In this document: positions 48,780 to 63,684 of the stretch, one piece after another | How the letters are laid out: every line of letters starts with the position of its first letter | Position numbering within the stretch: position 1 is the stretch's first letter | Assembly: GCA_035578905.1 (NCBI GenBank) | Contig: JAQJVL010001112.1 | Coordinates: forward strand, 62,001 to 126,000 | DNA length: 64,000 nucleotides | Reading direction: 5' to 3' | DNA from: Stictocephala bisonia | Taxonomy: Eukaryota; Arthropoda; Insecta; Hemiptera; Membracidae | Made by a program: the position numbers and the translations under genes | The notes under the pieces: model-generated | Database searches by the model: none | What the model saw: the letters and a program-made list of their open reading frames with translations, nothing else | Told to the model about the DNA's origin: nothing

Positions 48780-50158
48780 GTTAAAAATAGATGGTAATTT
48801 ATTTCAGGATAATACAGGTTCACTTCTAACACACAAGGGAACCATTTAATGTAACAATGATAAAAATTTGAGGCATTAGACAATATACATTATATTAAAC
48901 AAAATATGAGGTTAGGTCCCCCGCCTCTTTTTGGAGACAATTAAGTAAAATAGCTGTAATTAATTATTTCCTATATACAAATATAACAGTTATTCGTAAT
49001 GTTTTCTCCAGAAAATTTAAAACATATAAAAATACATCTATTGCATCTGGTTCCAGCGAGAGAATATTTTTCACATGATAAATTCTATACAATACAAATA
49101 TATAAGGCCAATGTTATGTTATGTATTTCATACTATTTCTTGACATCAATATTCATGTAGGTGTTATATAATTCGTTTTATGTCTACAACTAAAGATACA
49201 TTTATCACATATACTTGACTGATATTAGTTTGAATTCATATCTTATCGTATGATATGACATAAGATTATTCAACTGTAAACGTGAGGAATCATGTAACTC
49301 ACATGTCCCTTATAATCCTTTTGATTAAAAACAATCATATCAATTCTTAAATGTTACTTTTAAAACTATCAAGCCTTTATCATGAATGTAATTACTAAAC
49401 CTTGTCGACACTCAATTAAACATCGCTTGATTACCAGATACAACGTGTAATGAAGCTGGGTAATGAACATAGCGCTAATTTCGACATCCATCAATCATCA
49501 GATATTGGTACTCGTTATAAATTGTATCACTTCAGGACGTCATTTTGGAGATAAACAACTGTCATAAACTGTTACTGTGTATATAGATTGCGTGAAATAA
49601 GTGTAGTCGTTTAATATTAATAATACATTTTTTCACATAAATTTATGTCTGTTTCAATATACTTTTTTATAATCATAAATTAAATTCACCTAACTAATTC
49701 AGAAAACCTTAAAAGAAACACGGATACAGTAACATTTTTATATTATTTAGTGACAGTATTCTAGAATGATTGGCATTTCCTAACTGTGAAAGGAACATTC
49801 GATACAACATTGCATATCTAAGGCTTACCCAAACTATTTTATTTTAATTAAAACTTATACTTTTTAGTAGGTTGTAATTTTAAAGAAACGGAAAGACAAT
49901 ATATCATCAATAACTAACAATTATTAAGAGGTTTTCAAAATGTATTCCAAATATATTATTATAGTCATGGTGCAATTTGGAGAGATGAATAATATTTAAA
50001 AATTAGGAATCATTTTTCAACATAATTGTAACAAATGTACTCGAATATATAAATTACCTGTATTTTAAATAAAGACGTTTAAGAGGTTTATTTTAAATTA
50101 TTGATAAAATTGCAATTATAACTAATTGCAATTTAAATTAGTTAAAAGTGCAGCTTAG
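48780..50158. other. non-coding, nothing recognised
   Basis: AT-rich DNA, no gene or element recognised. Confidence 0.5.
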
Positions 50159-50407
50159 ACCGGGTGACCGGTGGCCGAGCGGTCTAAGGAGTTGGGACTT
50201 TCAGCTTGGGTTAGAGATTGCACTGGTTCGAATCCGGCCTTGACTGAAAGATTTAACCAGTAATTTAACCTTGTACTGTACTGGTCCGCCTCCTTAATCT
50301 GTCTCAATAAGTTCCTCGCACAGACCAATAATCTATTAGGAATGTGCAGAGTAAGGTTAAAAAGGAGATCGGCCTCACCTAAATACATACATATATATAT
50401 ATATATA
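50159..50407 (+). mobile_element. tRNA-derived SINE, copy 1
   Basis: The head carries RNA polymerase III boxes: TGGCCGAGCGGTCTAAGG at 50172 (A box, as in tRNA-Leu/Ser) and GGTTCGAATCC at 50225 (B box). A non-tRNA body of about 150 bp follows (ACTGGTCCGCCTCC, GGAATGTGCAGAGTAAGG, GGCCTCACCTAAATACATAC), ending in a (TA)n tail. The arms cannot fold as a complete functional tRNA, so this is a SINE rather than a tRNA gene. A related body lies at 54890-55105. Confidence 0.8.
50172..50235 (+). promoter_or_regulatory. internal pol III promoter (A and B boxes) of the SINE
   Basis: The A box at 50172-50182 (TGGCCGAGCGG) and B box at 50225-50235 (GGTTCGAATCC) match the tRNA internal promoter consensus, with normal spacing of about 50 bp. 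Confidence 0.75.
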
Positions 50408-51012
50408 AAACACTACAAGTTATAATTGTCTAATTAAAACATTTTTCGCATCATATTCCCCTCTAGCCGAGTGAACATTTCTATACAGTTAATACTTTTT
50501 AATTCATAGATATTGGTTGATTTTAAAAGTGCTGTATATAAATTATGTTTAGCAAACTTAATAATTAAAAATTTGCTTAAATAATCTACTAATATAATAA
50601 TTATAATAAACCTTAACTAAAATGTTCATAAAAAGAAGGAGTAGGGGAACTTAAAATTACTACTTCCATTCCAGTAACTTTAAATTAGGTAAAGTTGTAT
50701 GAACAGTGTGTACCGTAGAGGTACTCGGCTATATCAGACCAAGTGGGCAAATACACTTACCCAAATAACCTGCTTGCTGCAGTCATGTTTTCAGGTTAAG
50801 ATGCTAGTTTAATTTATAATTAGATATCAAAGAGGATCAATGTAACAGATGATGTGTTCAGATAAAGTGTATTGGATAGTTGGAGTACCATTATTGGAGT
50901 ACTAGATCACACTTTAGATCACCACAAGGGTGTGGTTTTCAAACCATGTGATAGGTTAGATTTATTTTTAATTTAAATTAACCTCATAGATAATTCAGTT
51001 ATTTGCACAATT
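50408..51012. other. non-coding, nothing recognised
   Basis: AT-rich DNA between SINE and MITE-like element. Confidence 0.5.
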
Positions 51013-51488
51013 TATATAGGATGGTAGAAAACGTGGGCCAAAAGTGATTAAATGGGTGAAAATAAACGAAAAAGTTACCATGAAGATGTGTCTTATCTCG
51101 TTTAGTTTGGCATCTGTCTCTATGTGCTTTTAAAAAAATACCACATCTAACCATCTAGATGTGGTATCTAGAAAATTTTTTGTCTTTTCATTGATTTTAA
51201 TGAAATTTAGCAATACAATTTTTAAACGGCCACCATTTTGAAACGGTTGAAAATATTATTTTATGTTTTTAGAGTATATTAGGTGGCGTATTGTTCGTGT
51301 CAAGTTTCAAAACTATATCTAATACCGTTCATGAGATATGGTATAAAATAAATAAATAAATAAACATAGACAGACAGACGCCAAACTAAGCGAGATAAGA
51401 CACACCTTCATAGGGACTTTTTTGTTTATTTTTACCTAATTAATTATTTCCTGAAGTTTTGCCCAACACTTTTAAAACAGCCTGTATA
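51013..51488. mobile_element. MITE-like element with long inverted repeats
   Basis: Left arm about 51056-51124 (AATAAACGAAAAAGTTACC...GTGTCTTATCTCGTTTAGT) and right arm 51365-51436 are inverted copies with about ten differences. Weaker pairing runs to the outer ends TATATAGGATGG and the inverse of CAGCCTGTATA. Interior about 240 bp, non-coding, with a (TAAA)n tract at 51346-51364 and a perfect 12-bp hairpin at 51138-51167. Probably a non-autonomous DNA element; parent family unknown. Confidence 0.7.
51138..51167. repeat. 12-bp perfect hairpin inside the MITE
   Basis: ATACCACATCTA (51138-51149), six-base loop, exact reverse complement (51156-51167). Confidence 0.85.
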
Positions 51489-51631
51489 TTGAATACACTA
51501 AAGTAATTGTTACTATTCACGTGTGTCTTGGGTAGTAGAAGACCACCACTAAACTCCAGAACTCTTGAATTGAATACCGGTACTTCTTTTTATAGGGTAA
51601 ACTGTACGTTACATCATTTTAGGCTACGTTT

Positions 51632-52917
51632 AATGAAATAATGAAATAATGAAATAATGAAATAATGAAATTTATTCCTTTATAAAAAAACACATTACAG
51701 GTTTGAATTACAAAAGGAATACTAGGTGGCCACATTTACCAGTATTTGTGGCCAACCACTTAAAACTAAAAATATAAATTAAACACTTAAACAAAACTCT
51801 TTAAAATCAGTCCAGTCCAACACTGTAAAAACTTAACTCGCCCTCCGCGGCGCCTGAAGTGATAGTAATAAAACAAAAACTAAATGTTAAACTGTAAATA
51901 ACTGTGTAAAACAAAACACACTATGCTACTAAAATGTATAACTATTTGAGGCTCGTAAAAATTAAACTTATTGGTTGTTATATAAACTAAAACATTTAAA
52001 ATCTATTAAAAGAAAAAAAAGAAAAAACAGTAACAAAATTATCTGTTCAAAAACTAAAATAAATTGTGTTTAGACATTAACGAAATATTTGCTTAAACAT
52101 TAAGCATAGGTAAATGTTGAGTGGATAGTAACCATACTTTAAGCTTTTTTAAAAATAAATTTAAATTTTGACACGTTTTAATGTTATTTGGCAATAGATT
52201 AAAAAATTTAGGCCCATTATATTGAAATGATTGCTTAAACAAGGAATTGTTGACTTTAGGCAATCTAAAAATTCTTTGATAACAGCTTCTTGTTTTGTAA
52301 AAAAGGTCATCTGTACCAGTATTTCCACTCCGAATATAAAATAGCTTTAAAACTTTATAAACAAACAGATGCTGAAAGGGTAATATTTTTAAAAGGGAAA
52401 ATAGTGGATAAGAACTGTCATTTTTCTGTCTATTGAGAATAATTTTTATAAAATGGTTTTGGGTTATTCTAAGTTTTTGCGTATACGTTTTATACGCTCC
52501 TCCCCAGCAGCTAATAGCATATTGAAGTCTAGAGTCAATTAAAGCAAAATAAAGCGTTCTTAGCAAAGATTGATCACAAAAGTTTCTTAGGAAATAAAAA
52601 GTTCTAATAGAGAATTTTAATTTATTATGTAGCACAGAAATATGACTTCCCCAATTTAAATTTTGATCCATTATGACTCCTAAATATTTTACATTATTAC
52701 TCTTTTCTATTATTTCACACTTACAGTCTAACCTTGCACAAAAAGACACATGATAAACCAGATCAGCAGGAAACTCAAAACTATTTACCAAACTAAAATT
52801 TATAAATTTTGTTTTACTGACATTAACTTTCATTTTGTTATAAAAACACCATTCGCTCAAGATATTCAGGTCATCATTAATACTTTCCCAAATACTTTGA
52901 ATATTTGTCTCTGAGTA
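51632..52917 (-). mobile_element. 5'-truncated LINE with octamer 3' tail
   Basis: On minus, a LINE C-terminal region (52917 to 52093) is followed by a 3' UTR of about 420 bp and a tail of five AATGAAAT octamers at 51632-51671 (ATTTCATT on the element strand). The element starts abruptly near 52917, inside the reverse transcriptase, as expected from incomplete reverse transcription. The remaining frame is uninterrupted, so the insertion is relatively recent. Confidence 0.82.
52093..52917 (-). pseudogene. LINE reverse transcriptase C-terminal half, open but truncated
   Basis: The frame is open from about 52917 (SETNIQSIWESINDDLNILS leads into the first Met at 52860) to the stop at 52093. It shows the primer-grip/thumb region: MKVNVSKTKFINFS, then VKYLGVIMDQNLNWGSHI, then RTFYFLRNF. 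Also visible are SRLQYAISCWGG and the conserved C-terminal KLRITQNHFIKIIL and YNGPKFFNLLP. Motifs A, B and YADD are absent because of 5' truncation. Alone it cannot support retrotransposition. Confidence 0.85.
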
Positions 52918-53671
52918 AAAAAATGGCCGACGATGGAGTGGATTTTGATCTCAATAAACATGTTTCGGCTTATTTCATGTATTTGTCATAGACTCGTATT
53001 ATTTACTATATAAAATGCTAAAATATTGTGCCATTAACTTGTTTATGTAGTTGGTTTTGTATTTTTATCATTATATGGTGTTTTGTAACATTTTAAAAAC
53101 ATTTAGTTTATTTAATAAATGCATGGAATTTAAAAAATACGAAGTACATATATAAACGAGTAAAAACAAATGTCATCCAAATTATTTTTACAATACTAAT
53201 TAAAATATTATACTAACAGCATTGAAACACTCTTTTGTTACATATATGACATTTTGTTTATAAAAGTTTACTTTACCAGTAAAACCTGTATTATTGTATA
53301 ATGGAATATCTGCTTAACTGTTATGGTCAATGCTGGTGTTTCTTTAACTGACGAGCAATCAGTCGGCCTGTTTGACCCAGCGCACTTCTCAGAGGGATCA
53401 GCTGATAACATACATCCCCTTCCTCATATCCCTCCACAGCCCCTCATCCACCTGTCCAATATAAACCTCTTTGTGAGCAAACTGATGAATGTAAACACAC
53501 TGAATGACTAAGACTTTGCCTGACAATACTTTAAAGGTTTTTCTTTTTTGTTAATTGAAATTATATGATGGGGAATATATTTGTACGGTATTTAAAATTT
53601 ATAATGATACCTCCTACTAATGTGGTGTTTATAGTCTCAACTTTATTTATGGTTATTATATATTCCGAAAA
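52918..53671. other. mostly non-coding; one unassigned open frame
   Basis: AT-rich apart from 53323-53511, described separately. Confidence 0.45.
53323..53511 (+). other. short unassigned open frame
   Basis: 62 codons (MVNAGVSLTDEQSVGLFDPA... ending KLMNVNTLND), less AT-rich than its surroundings and with protein-like composition. No domain recognised, no clear splice acceptor or homologous element. Could be a terminal host exon, a fragment of an element, or chance. Confidence 0.2.
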
Positions 53672-53886
53672 AGGTCGATTACACTAAGCGAGTTTGCACG
53701 CTACAAGCCGCCTTTTTAACACGCAGCTCGTCATTCGCTCAAAAGCTGCTTTTAAAGAAGCGGTGGAAAACGTTGACTTCGCCGGTGACTTTACACGCCA
53801 CTGACCGGCTTTTGAGCGAGCTAGCTTGTAAAATTGCCAAGTGTACTCACAGTAGCTTGTGCACAGGCGAGTATTTCTCTTCAAGA
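53672..53886 (+). repeat. Harbinger 5' region with internal inverted repeats
   Basis: TTACACTAAGCGAGTTTGCA near 53679 is loosely inverted around 53832-53848 (TACACTTGGCAATTTTACAA on minus). CGCTCAAAAGC at 53736 pairs exactly with GCTTTTGAGCG at 53809. The arrangement looks like terminal and subterminal repeats of the element that encodes the transposase fragment directly downstream. Confidence 0.45.
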
Positions 53887-54335
53887 ATGCCGAAGGAATT
53901 GATTCTAGCGGGTGTTTTAGTTGTATCAAAAGTGATTAAAAACGAGTTAATTAGACGAAAAAACGCTAACCGGAAAAGGAGGAAAGTGTGGTTGAAACCG
54001 TGGGTACAAAGACGTAGTGATTATGGTGCATCGAATACTTTACTCAAAGAGTTGAGGAACGAAGATCCTGCTGCTTATAGAAATATAATGAGAATTACAG
54101 GTGACAAGTTTGATGAGCTACTAGAAATGGTAGACAGAATGTTGTCAAAACAGGATACGAGAATAAGGATGGCAATTCCAGTAATCACAAAATTAGAAAT
54201 AACATTGCGTTATTTAGCGACTGGGATTCATTTAAGTCTCTGCAGTACCTGTTTCTAGTTCCAGAAACAACAATATCAAAGTTCATACCCTATGTACTTA
54301 CGGATATTTGTTGCGTTCTTCGACCATACATTGAG
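53887..54335 (+). pseudogene. PIF/Harbinger (HARBI1-like) transposase N-terminal exon, frameshifted
   Basis: From the ATG at 53887: a basic N-terminus (RRKNANRKRRKVWLKPWVQR), then the family-typical YGASNTLLKELRNEDPAAYR and FDELLEMV, then LEITLRYLATG. One base is missing near 54223. The frame then shifts to DSFKSLQYLFLVPETTISKF and continues to IEV, where GAG|GTAAGT at 54335/54336 is a splice donor. The DDE catalytic exon expected downstream is not found. A 3'-truncated or internally deleted copy. Family role: nuclear cut-and-paste transposase, normally working with a separate Myb/SANT-like protein. Confidence 0.8.
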
Positions 54336-54889
54336 GTAAGTGTAAATATTTAAATTTCATGAAACTTTTAATTGCATATAAATTGAATCGGTTTTGTAAA
54401 AAACCCAAACCTCCCAATTACCGAACAGTGTTCGAAATTATTTTTATGGTATTTATTTTGCGGCAAAAACAATAATTATTATTGTTTTTGGAGATTTTTT
54501 CATGGTTTAATATTGTTTTTGCCCAAAAAAATACCTGTCAAGGCTGAATAATTGTACTTTATTTAATATCAATACAAGTATAGTATTAAAAAATTTTTGA
54601 AAACGTATTAATCAATGCTGCTTTCAGTATGTCATCTTCGTCATTTGAGGAACCAACAGAGATAATTGACTGAGGAGACTGGATTTCAGTCTCTTCTTCT
54701 ACCCCAGTTTAAGACGAATAATAAGACAATAATCCCCCCACACATTCATGTACATACAGTTACGATCAATGTTAGATTACTAATTCATATAAATTATACT
54801 AATATATATAGAATTTTACTATTCATTCAAGTAACTATCCACTAAGTAAATCTTGCATGCCGTTTATCTACTCTAGTTTGTAAATAGTT
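54336..54889. other. non-coding or decayed Harbinger interior
   Basis: No DDE domain. On minus, about 54695-54580 is open and acidic (VEEETEIQSPQSIISVGSS, then NDEDDILKAA) with a stop and an AATAAA on the same strand near 54562. It could be the C-terminus of the companion protein that Harbinger elements encode, but this is a guess. Confidence 0.25.
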
Positions 54890-55105
54890 GGAAAGATGAG
54901 TGAGCAAGTGGCGAGAAGATCTAAGCCAACACGTTTCAGTCCTAGCCAATACTTATTAATTACTAAAATTTTACTTCACTGGTTATCCACCTTACTATGC
55001 TTGAATGCCCCCTCCTCCCCCGCCCATATAGGTAGTCAGTCAATGGGGAATGGGCAGAGTAAGATGAGAATCAGGCCTCTTATTAAATATATGTATGCTT
55101 GAAAA
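54890..55105 (+). mobile_element. tRNA-derived SINE, diverged copy 2
   Basis: The body GGGCAGAGTAAGATGAGAAT followed by CAGGCCTCTTATTAAATATA matches copy 1 (TGCAGAGTAAGGTTAAAAAG, GGCCTCACCTAAATACATAC). The head GAGCAAGTGGCGAGAAGATC, then TAAGCCAAC, aligns with the tRNA part of copy 1 but the A and B boxes have decayed. Same orientation. Confidence 0.6.
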
Positions 55106-56085
55106 ATAAAAAAAAAGATACAGTTAGATTGTATGTATAAGTTTACATAATTGGCTAGTTTAAGTTAATTTTATTGTTATACGTATGTAAATTAGAAATA
55201 AACACATTTATTACACTATAATCCAACAACTAAATGATACGAGATTACATTTAATTGAAATTCTGTACGTTTATTAATTTAATTAGCTTATATTCGTTTT
55301 AACCACTGCTCAGGTCTATCCCCACCATTATATTGAAGGGTTCCAACAAATCCTGAACCAGAATTAAAATGTCCCAACTTGTTCCCATTGATTAACTTAC
55401 TGGAGCCATTTAAGAGTAGCAGTTGTAGTGGTTAACAGCCGGAATTCGATTACAACGCAGGATGCAGACATATCAGAGGCCTGCACCCCTACATAGCAAA
55501 TATATTCCCTAGTTTAATTTTTTTTTTTTTGTGTTTTTAATGTTTTATGTTTTTCGTAGTTCTGAGTAGTGCTAATTTAAACTTACATTTTATTTGTCAT
55601 CATTAATAATATGTAGTTCTTGTATCTTTATTAGAACATTATGGATTCGTGTGGAACGCCAGCTATCAAATGTTTAGAACCCTATAACTCCAAATAAGGG
55701 CAAATATTAAAATAACCACTGTCGGTAAATGATGTTTGGTATTCTTAGCTCAAAGGAGATTTATATTATTAAGCCACTCTGGTCTAAAAATGGTAAACGC
55801 GGTATATTTTATTTAGACAGAATAAATTAATAAATCTTTTAAAAATATACCTGCATAAGACATTAACTGTATAGTTCTACATAATCCATTTGTTATTATT
55901 TTCTTAATTTGTTCATATATCCAACATTATATTATCCTAGACCCATTATTGCTTTGAATTTGCGTATCATCTTATTAAAATTACTTGTGATGTTGGAATA
56001 AAGAGTTAAAATAAAATACAATGTAGTTATATGGTACGTATAAGAAAATACGATTTGCTATTATAAGATAACTTTCATAGCGCTA
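55106..56085. other. non-coding, nothing recognised
   Basis: AT-rich. A patch at about 55410-55500 vaguely resembles the SINE tail but is too diverged to call. Confidence 0.45.
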
Positions 56086-57765
56086 GACGGAACAGTCGTT
56101 TGACATTCAACAAAGGCCAGAGCTGCCACAGGATGTCAATAGGCTAGTGAGAGATTTTGGCAGCGTACCATTTCCTTATCATCTGGGCTCGGTCGGGACT
56201 CAGACTGATCCACCTTATACAGTCATTCTGATTGACAGAACAGTCATTTGACTTTCAACAAAGGCCAGAGCTGCCACAGGATGTCGATAGGCTAATGAGA
56301 GATGTTGGCAGGGAACCATTTCCTTATCATCTGGGCACAGTCGGGACTCAGACTGATGCACCTGCTACGCTTGACGGAACAGTTGTTTGACTTTCAACAA
56401 AGGTCAGAGATGCCACAGGATGTCAATAGGCTAGTGAGAGAAGTTGGCAGCGAACCATTTCCTTATCATCTGAACTCAGTGGGGACTCAGACTGATCCGC
56501 CTGCTACGCTTGACGGAACAGACGTTTGACTTTCACCAAAGGCCAGCGCTGGCACCGAAGGTTAATAGGCTAGTGAGTTGGCAGCGAACTGTTTACTTAT
56601 CATCTGGGCACAATGGGGAGGCAGACTGATCCGCCTGCTACGCTTGACGGAACAGGCGTTTGACTTTCAACAAAGGCCAGAGCTGCCACAGGATGTCGAT
56701 AGGCTAGTGAGAGAGGTTGAAAGCTAACAGTTTTCTTATCATCTGGGCTCAGTGGGTGTCTAACTGAACCGCCTGCAACGCTCGATGGAACAATCGTTTG
56801 ACTTTCACCAAAGGCCAGCGCTGGCACAGGATGTCGATAGGCTAGTGAGAGGTAGAAAGCTAACCGTTTTCTTATCATCTGGGCTCAGTGGAAATTCTGA
56901 CTGATCCACCTGGTCCGCTTGACGGAACAGACGTTTGACTTTCAACAAAGGACAGAGCTGGTACATGAGGTCAATAGGCTAGTGATGGAATCAGACTGAT
57001 TCGACTTTCAAAAGTTTATCTCAGGGTTATTTTATTCATTATCAAAAAAGTATATGATAGAATACTTATCCTGTATATTTTTAAATGTTCATAAAATTTT
57101 AAAAGTCTCCAGTGCATTTTTTTTATGCACTCGATGAAAAGTAGTCCTCACTGAGTTCAGATGATAAGTAAATGGTTCACTGCTATCCTCCCTCACAAGC
57201 CTATCGACATCCTGTGGCAGCTCTGGCCTTTGTTGAAAGTCAAACGTCTGTTCCGTCAAGCGGACCAGGTGGATCAGTCAGAATTTCCACTGAGCCCAGA
57301 TGATAAGAAAACGGTTAGCTTTCTACCTCTCACTAGCCTATCGACATCCTATGGCAGCTCTGGCCTTTGTTGAAAGTCAAACGTCTGTTCCGTCAAGCAT
57401 AGTAGGCGGATCGGTCTAACTTCCCACTGAGTTCAGATGATAAGGAAATGGTTCGCTGCCAACATCTCTCACTAGCCTATCGACATCATGTGGCAGCTCT
57501 AGCCTTTGTTGAAAGTCAAACGACTGTTCCGTCAAGCGTAGCAGGCAGATTGGTCTGACTCCCCACTGAGCTAAGATGATAAGAAAGCGATTCGCTGCCA
57601 ACTCCCCTCACTAGCCTATCGACATCCTGTGGCAGCTCTGGCCTTTGTTGAAAGTCAAATGACTGTTCCGTCAAGTGTAGCAGGTGGATCAGTCTGAGTC
57701 CCCACTGAGCCAGATGATAAGGAAATGGTTTCCCACCAGGTTCCTCAGTAGCCCATCGACAATCT
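56086..57765. repeat. inverted minisatellite: seven plus-strand units then four and a half minus-strand units
   Basis: A unit of 134-148 bp (mostly 136-139) containing CAAAGGCCAGAGCTGCCACA and GGATGTCGATAGGCTAGTGA. It runs forward at about 56111, 56259, 56398, 56537, 56671, 56809 and 56945. After an AT-rich spacer (about 57010-57120) it runs reversed at 57227, 57364, 57503 and 57642, with a partial unit to 57765. Units diverge by substitutions and small indels. Each unit reads as about 46 codons without a stop, but its length is mostly not a multiple of three, so no frame persists. Confidence 0.95.
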
Positions 57766-58360
57766 AAGCAAACTGTAATTTAACATTCTTTAAATTAATT
57801 AGAAAGAAAAATGAAACCGGAATATTATGACGATTTATTATTTTGTACGCAGCATATTACGTGTTGTTGGAAATACAATTCAAGTGGGCATCACTAAACA
57901 GAGATTTATGACTATGTAAGTAAAAATGTACAAATAACACAGTGATCAATACCAGTAGTGATCAATAATAGTAGATCGTTTACCTTTGACAGAACATAGA
58001 GAATCACAAAAGATTATATGAAACGTTCTTGTTTTTTTTTCTGATGAAGGTAAACGCGTTTTACTAATTTCAAGTATACTATTTCATAATGGAGTTATTC
58101 ATTGTTACATGATGTAAAAAAAAAAAATCGCTAAATACAAATGAAATGATACTTTTAAATATGTAGAATACAATTAAGAAATGATGCGAGCTTTTAAACT
58201 ATTTGTCAAAATATAAATTTATACTATCGGAATGTAAATAAACTTTAAAGGCATTTACTAGTTTAGGTATATCAATAACACGAAGATTAAAGGTTTTTAT
58301 TGTATTTTTTAAATATTTAGGTGACAGTCTCTACGAGTACTAATATATATACTCCTACAA
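57766..58360. other. non-coding, nothing recognised
   Basis: AT-rich DNA between two minisatellites. Confidence 0.5.
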
Positions 58361-59382
58361 ATGAAACCGAATAACTATTATGGATTATACCTTATTAATA
58401 AGTGATTTGGTCGTTAGCTATGGGACGTGGTGGCCTGCCACGAAGCTTACTGGGTTCCATTCCTCAGTGGTCTTGTATAAATGAAACCGAATAACTATTA
58501 TGGATTATACCTTATTAATAAGTAAATTGGTCGTTAGCTATGGTACGTGGTGGTAGGTGGTGGCTTGCCACGCAGTTTACTGGGTTACATTCCTCAGTGG
58601 TCTTGTATAAATGAAACCGAATAACTATTATGGATTATACCTTATTAATAAGTGAATTGGTCGTTAGCTATGGTACGTGGTGGTAGGTGGTGGCCTGCCA
58701 CGAAGCTTACTGGGTTCCATTCCTCAGTGGTCTTGTATAAATGAAACCGAAATAACTATTATGGATTATACCTTATTAATAAGTAATTTGGTCGTTAGCT
58801 ATGGTACGTGGTGGTGGTGGCTTGCCACGCAGCTTACTGGCTTCCATCCCTCAGTGGTCTTGTATAAATGAAACGGAATAACTATTATGGATTATACCTT
58901 ATTAATAAGTAATTTGGTCGCTAGCTATGGTACGTGGTGGTAGGTGGTGGCTTGCCACGCAGCTTACTGGGTTCCATTCCTCAGTGGTCTTGTATAAATG
59001 AAACCGAATAACTATTATGGATTATACCTTATTAATAAGTAATTTGGTCGTTAGCTATGGTACGTGGTGGTAGGTGGTGGCCTGCCACGAAGCTTACTGT
59101 GTTACATTCCTCAGTGGTCTTTTATAAATGAAACCGAATAACTATTATGGATTATACCTTATTAATAAGTAATTTGGTCGTTAGCTATGGTACGTGTTGG
59201 TAGGTGGTGGCTTGCCACGCAGCTTACTGGGTTCCATTCCTCAGTGGTCTTGTATAAATGAAACGGAATAACTATTATGGATTATACCTTATTAATAAGT
59301 AATTTGGTCGTTAGCTATGGGATGTGGTGGTAGGTGGTGGCTTGCCACGCAGTTTACTGTGTTACATTCCTCAATGGTCTTG
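58361..59382. repeat. 130-bp tandem array, eight copies
   Basis: ATGAAACCGAATAACTATTA begins copies at 58361, 58481, 58611, 58741, 58868, 58998, 59128 and 59258. Intervals are 130 bp except 120 and 127, owing to loss of a GGTGGTAGGT stretch. The unit holds a GTGGCTTGCCAC hairpin and the TTATTAATAA palindrome. Alternating CAGCTTAC/AAGCTTAC and GGGTTCC/GTGTTAC variants suggest unequal exchange. Confidence 0.96.
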
Positions 59383-63240
<3,858 letters not shown>

Positions 63241-63684
63241 TATAAAATTATGTTATAAAAGACTTGAATTCGACCAATAAAAAGCAATTTTTCTTCATCT
63301 AATTTAATATTAAAATTTCATTGCAGATATTATTTATTCATAACTAAAAATACAATGTATTTATAAACAGAGTTTCTATTTGACACATTAAGACACATTT
63401 TTAAAATATAATAAAAATTCAAGGAAACTTATTAATGAGAACGAAGACACTCAATTTATTTCTTATGAGTTATACAAAATTAAAAAGATGTGATTACAAT
63501 GACCTTTATTTTAGGGTACGTATTAAAATTGCATGCATTCAAAGATTAAAGAGTATCTGAATGCCGTAAACCACAAACAGCAAATTTAACTAAAAATAGT
63601 TCCCTGCATTTTTGTTGATTCTTGTTGCTATTTATAGTTAGTAAAAAGTGTAACATTGCCACGAATTCCTCTGTTATTTTTGAG

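Noticed and set aside
50172..50245. Functional tRNA-Leu or tRNA-Ser gene
   Set aside because: A and B boxes are good, but the acceptor and anticodon arms do not pair convincingly and a SINE body follows. Called a SINE instead.
55410..55500. Possible third SINE copy
   Set aside because: Only scattered similarity to the SINE tail (GGCCT, ACATA); no B box match.
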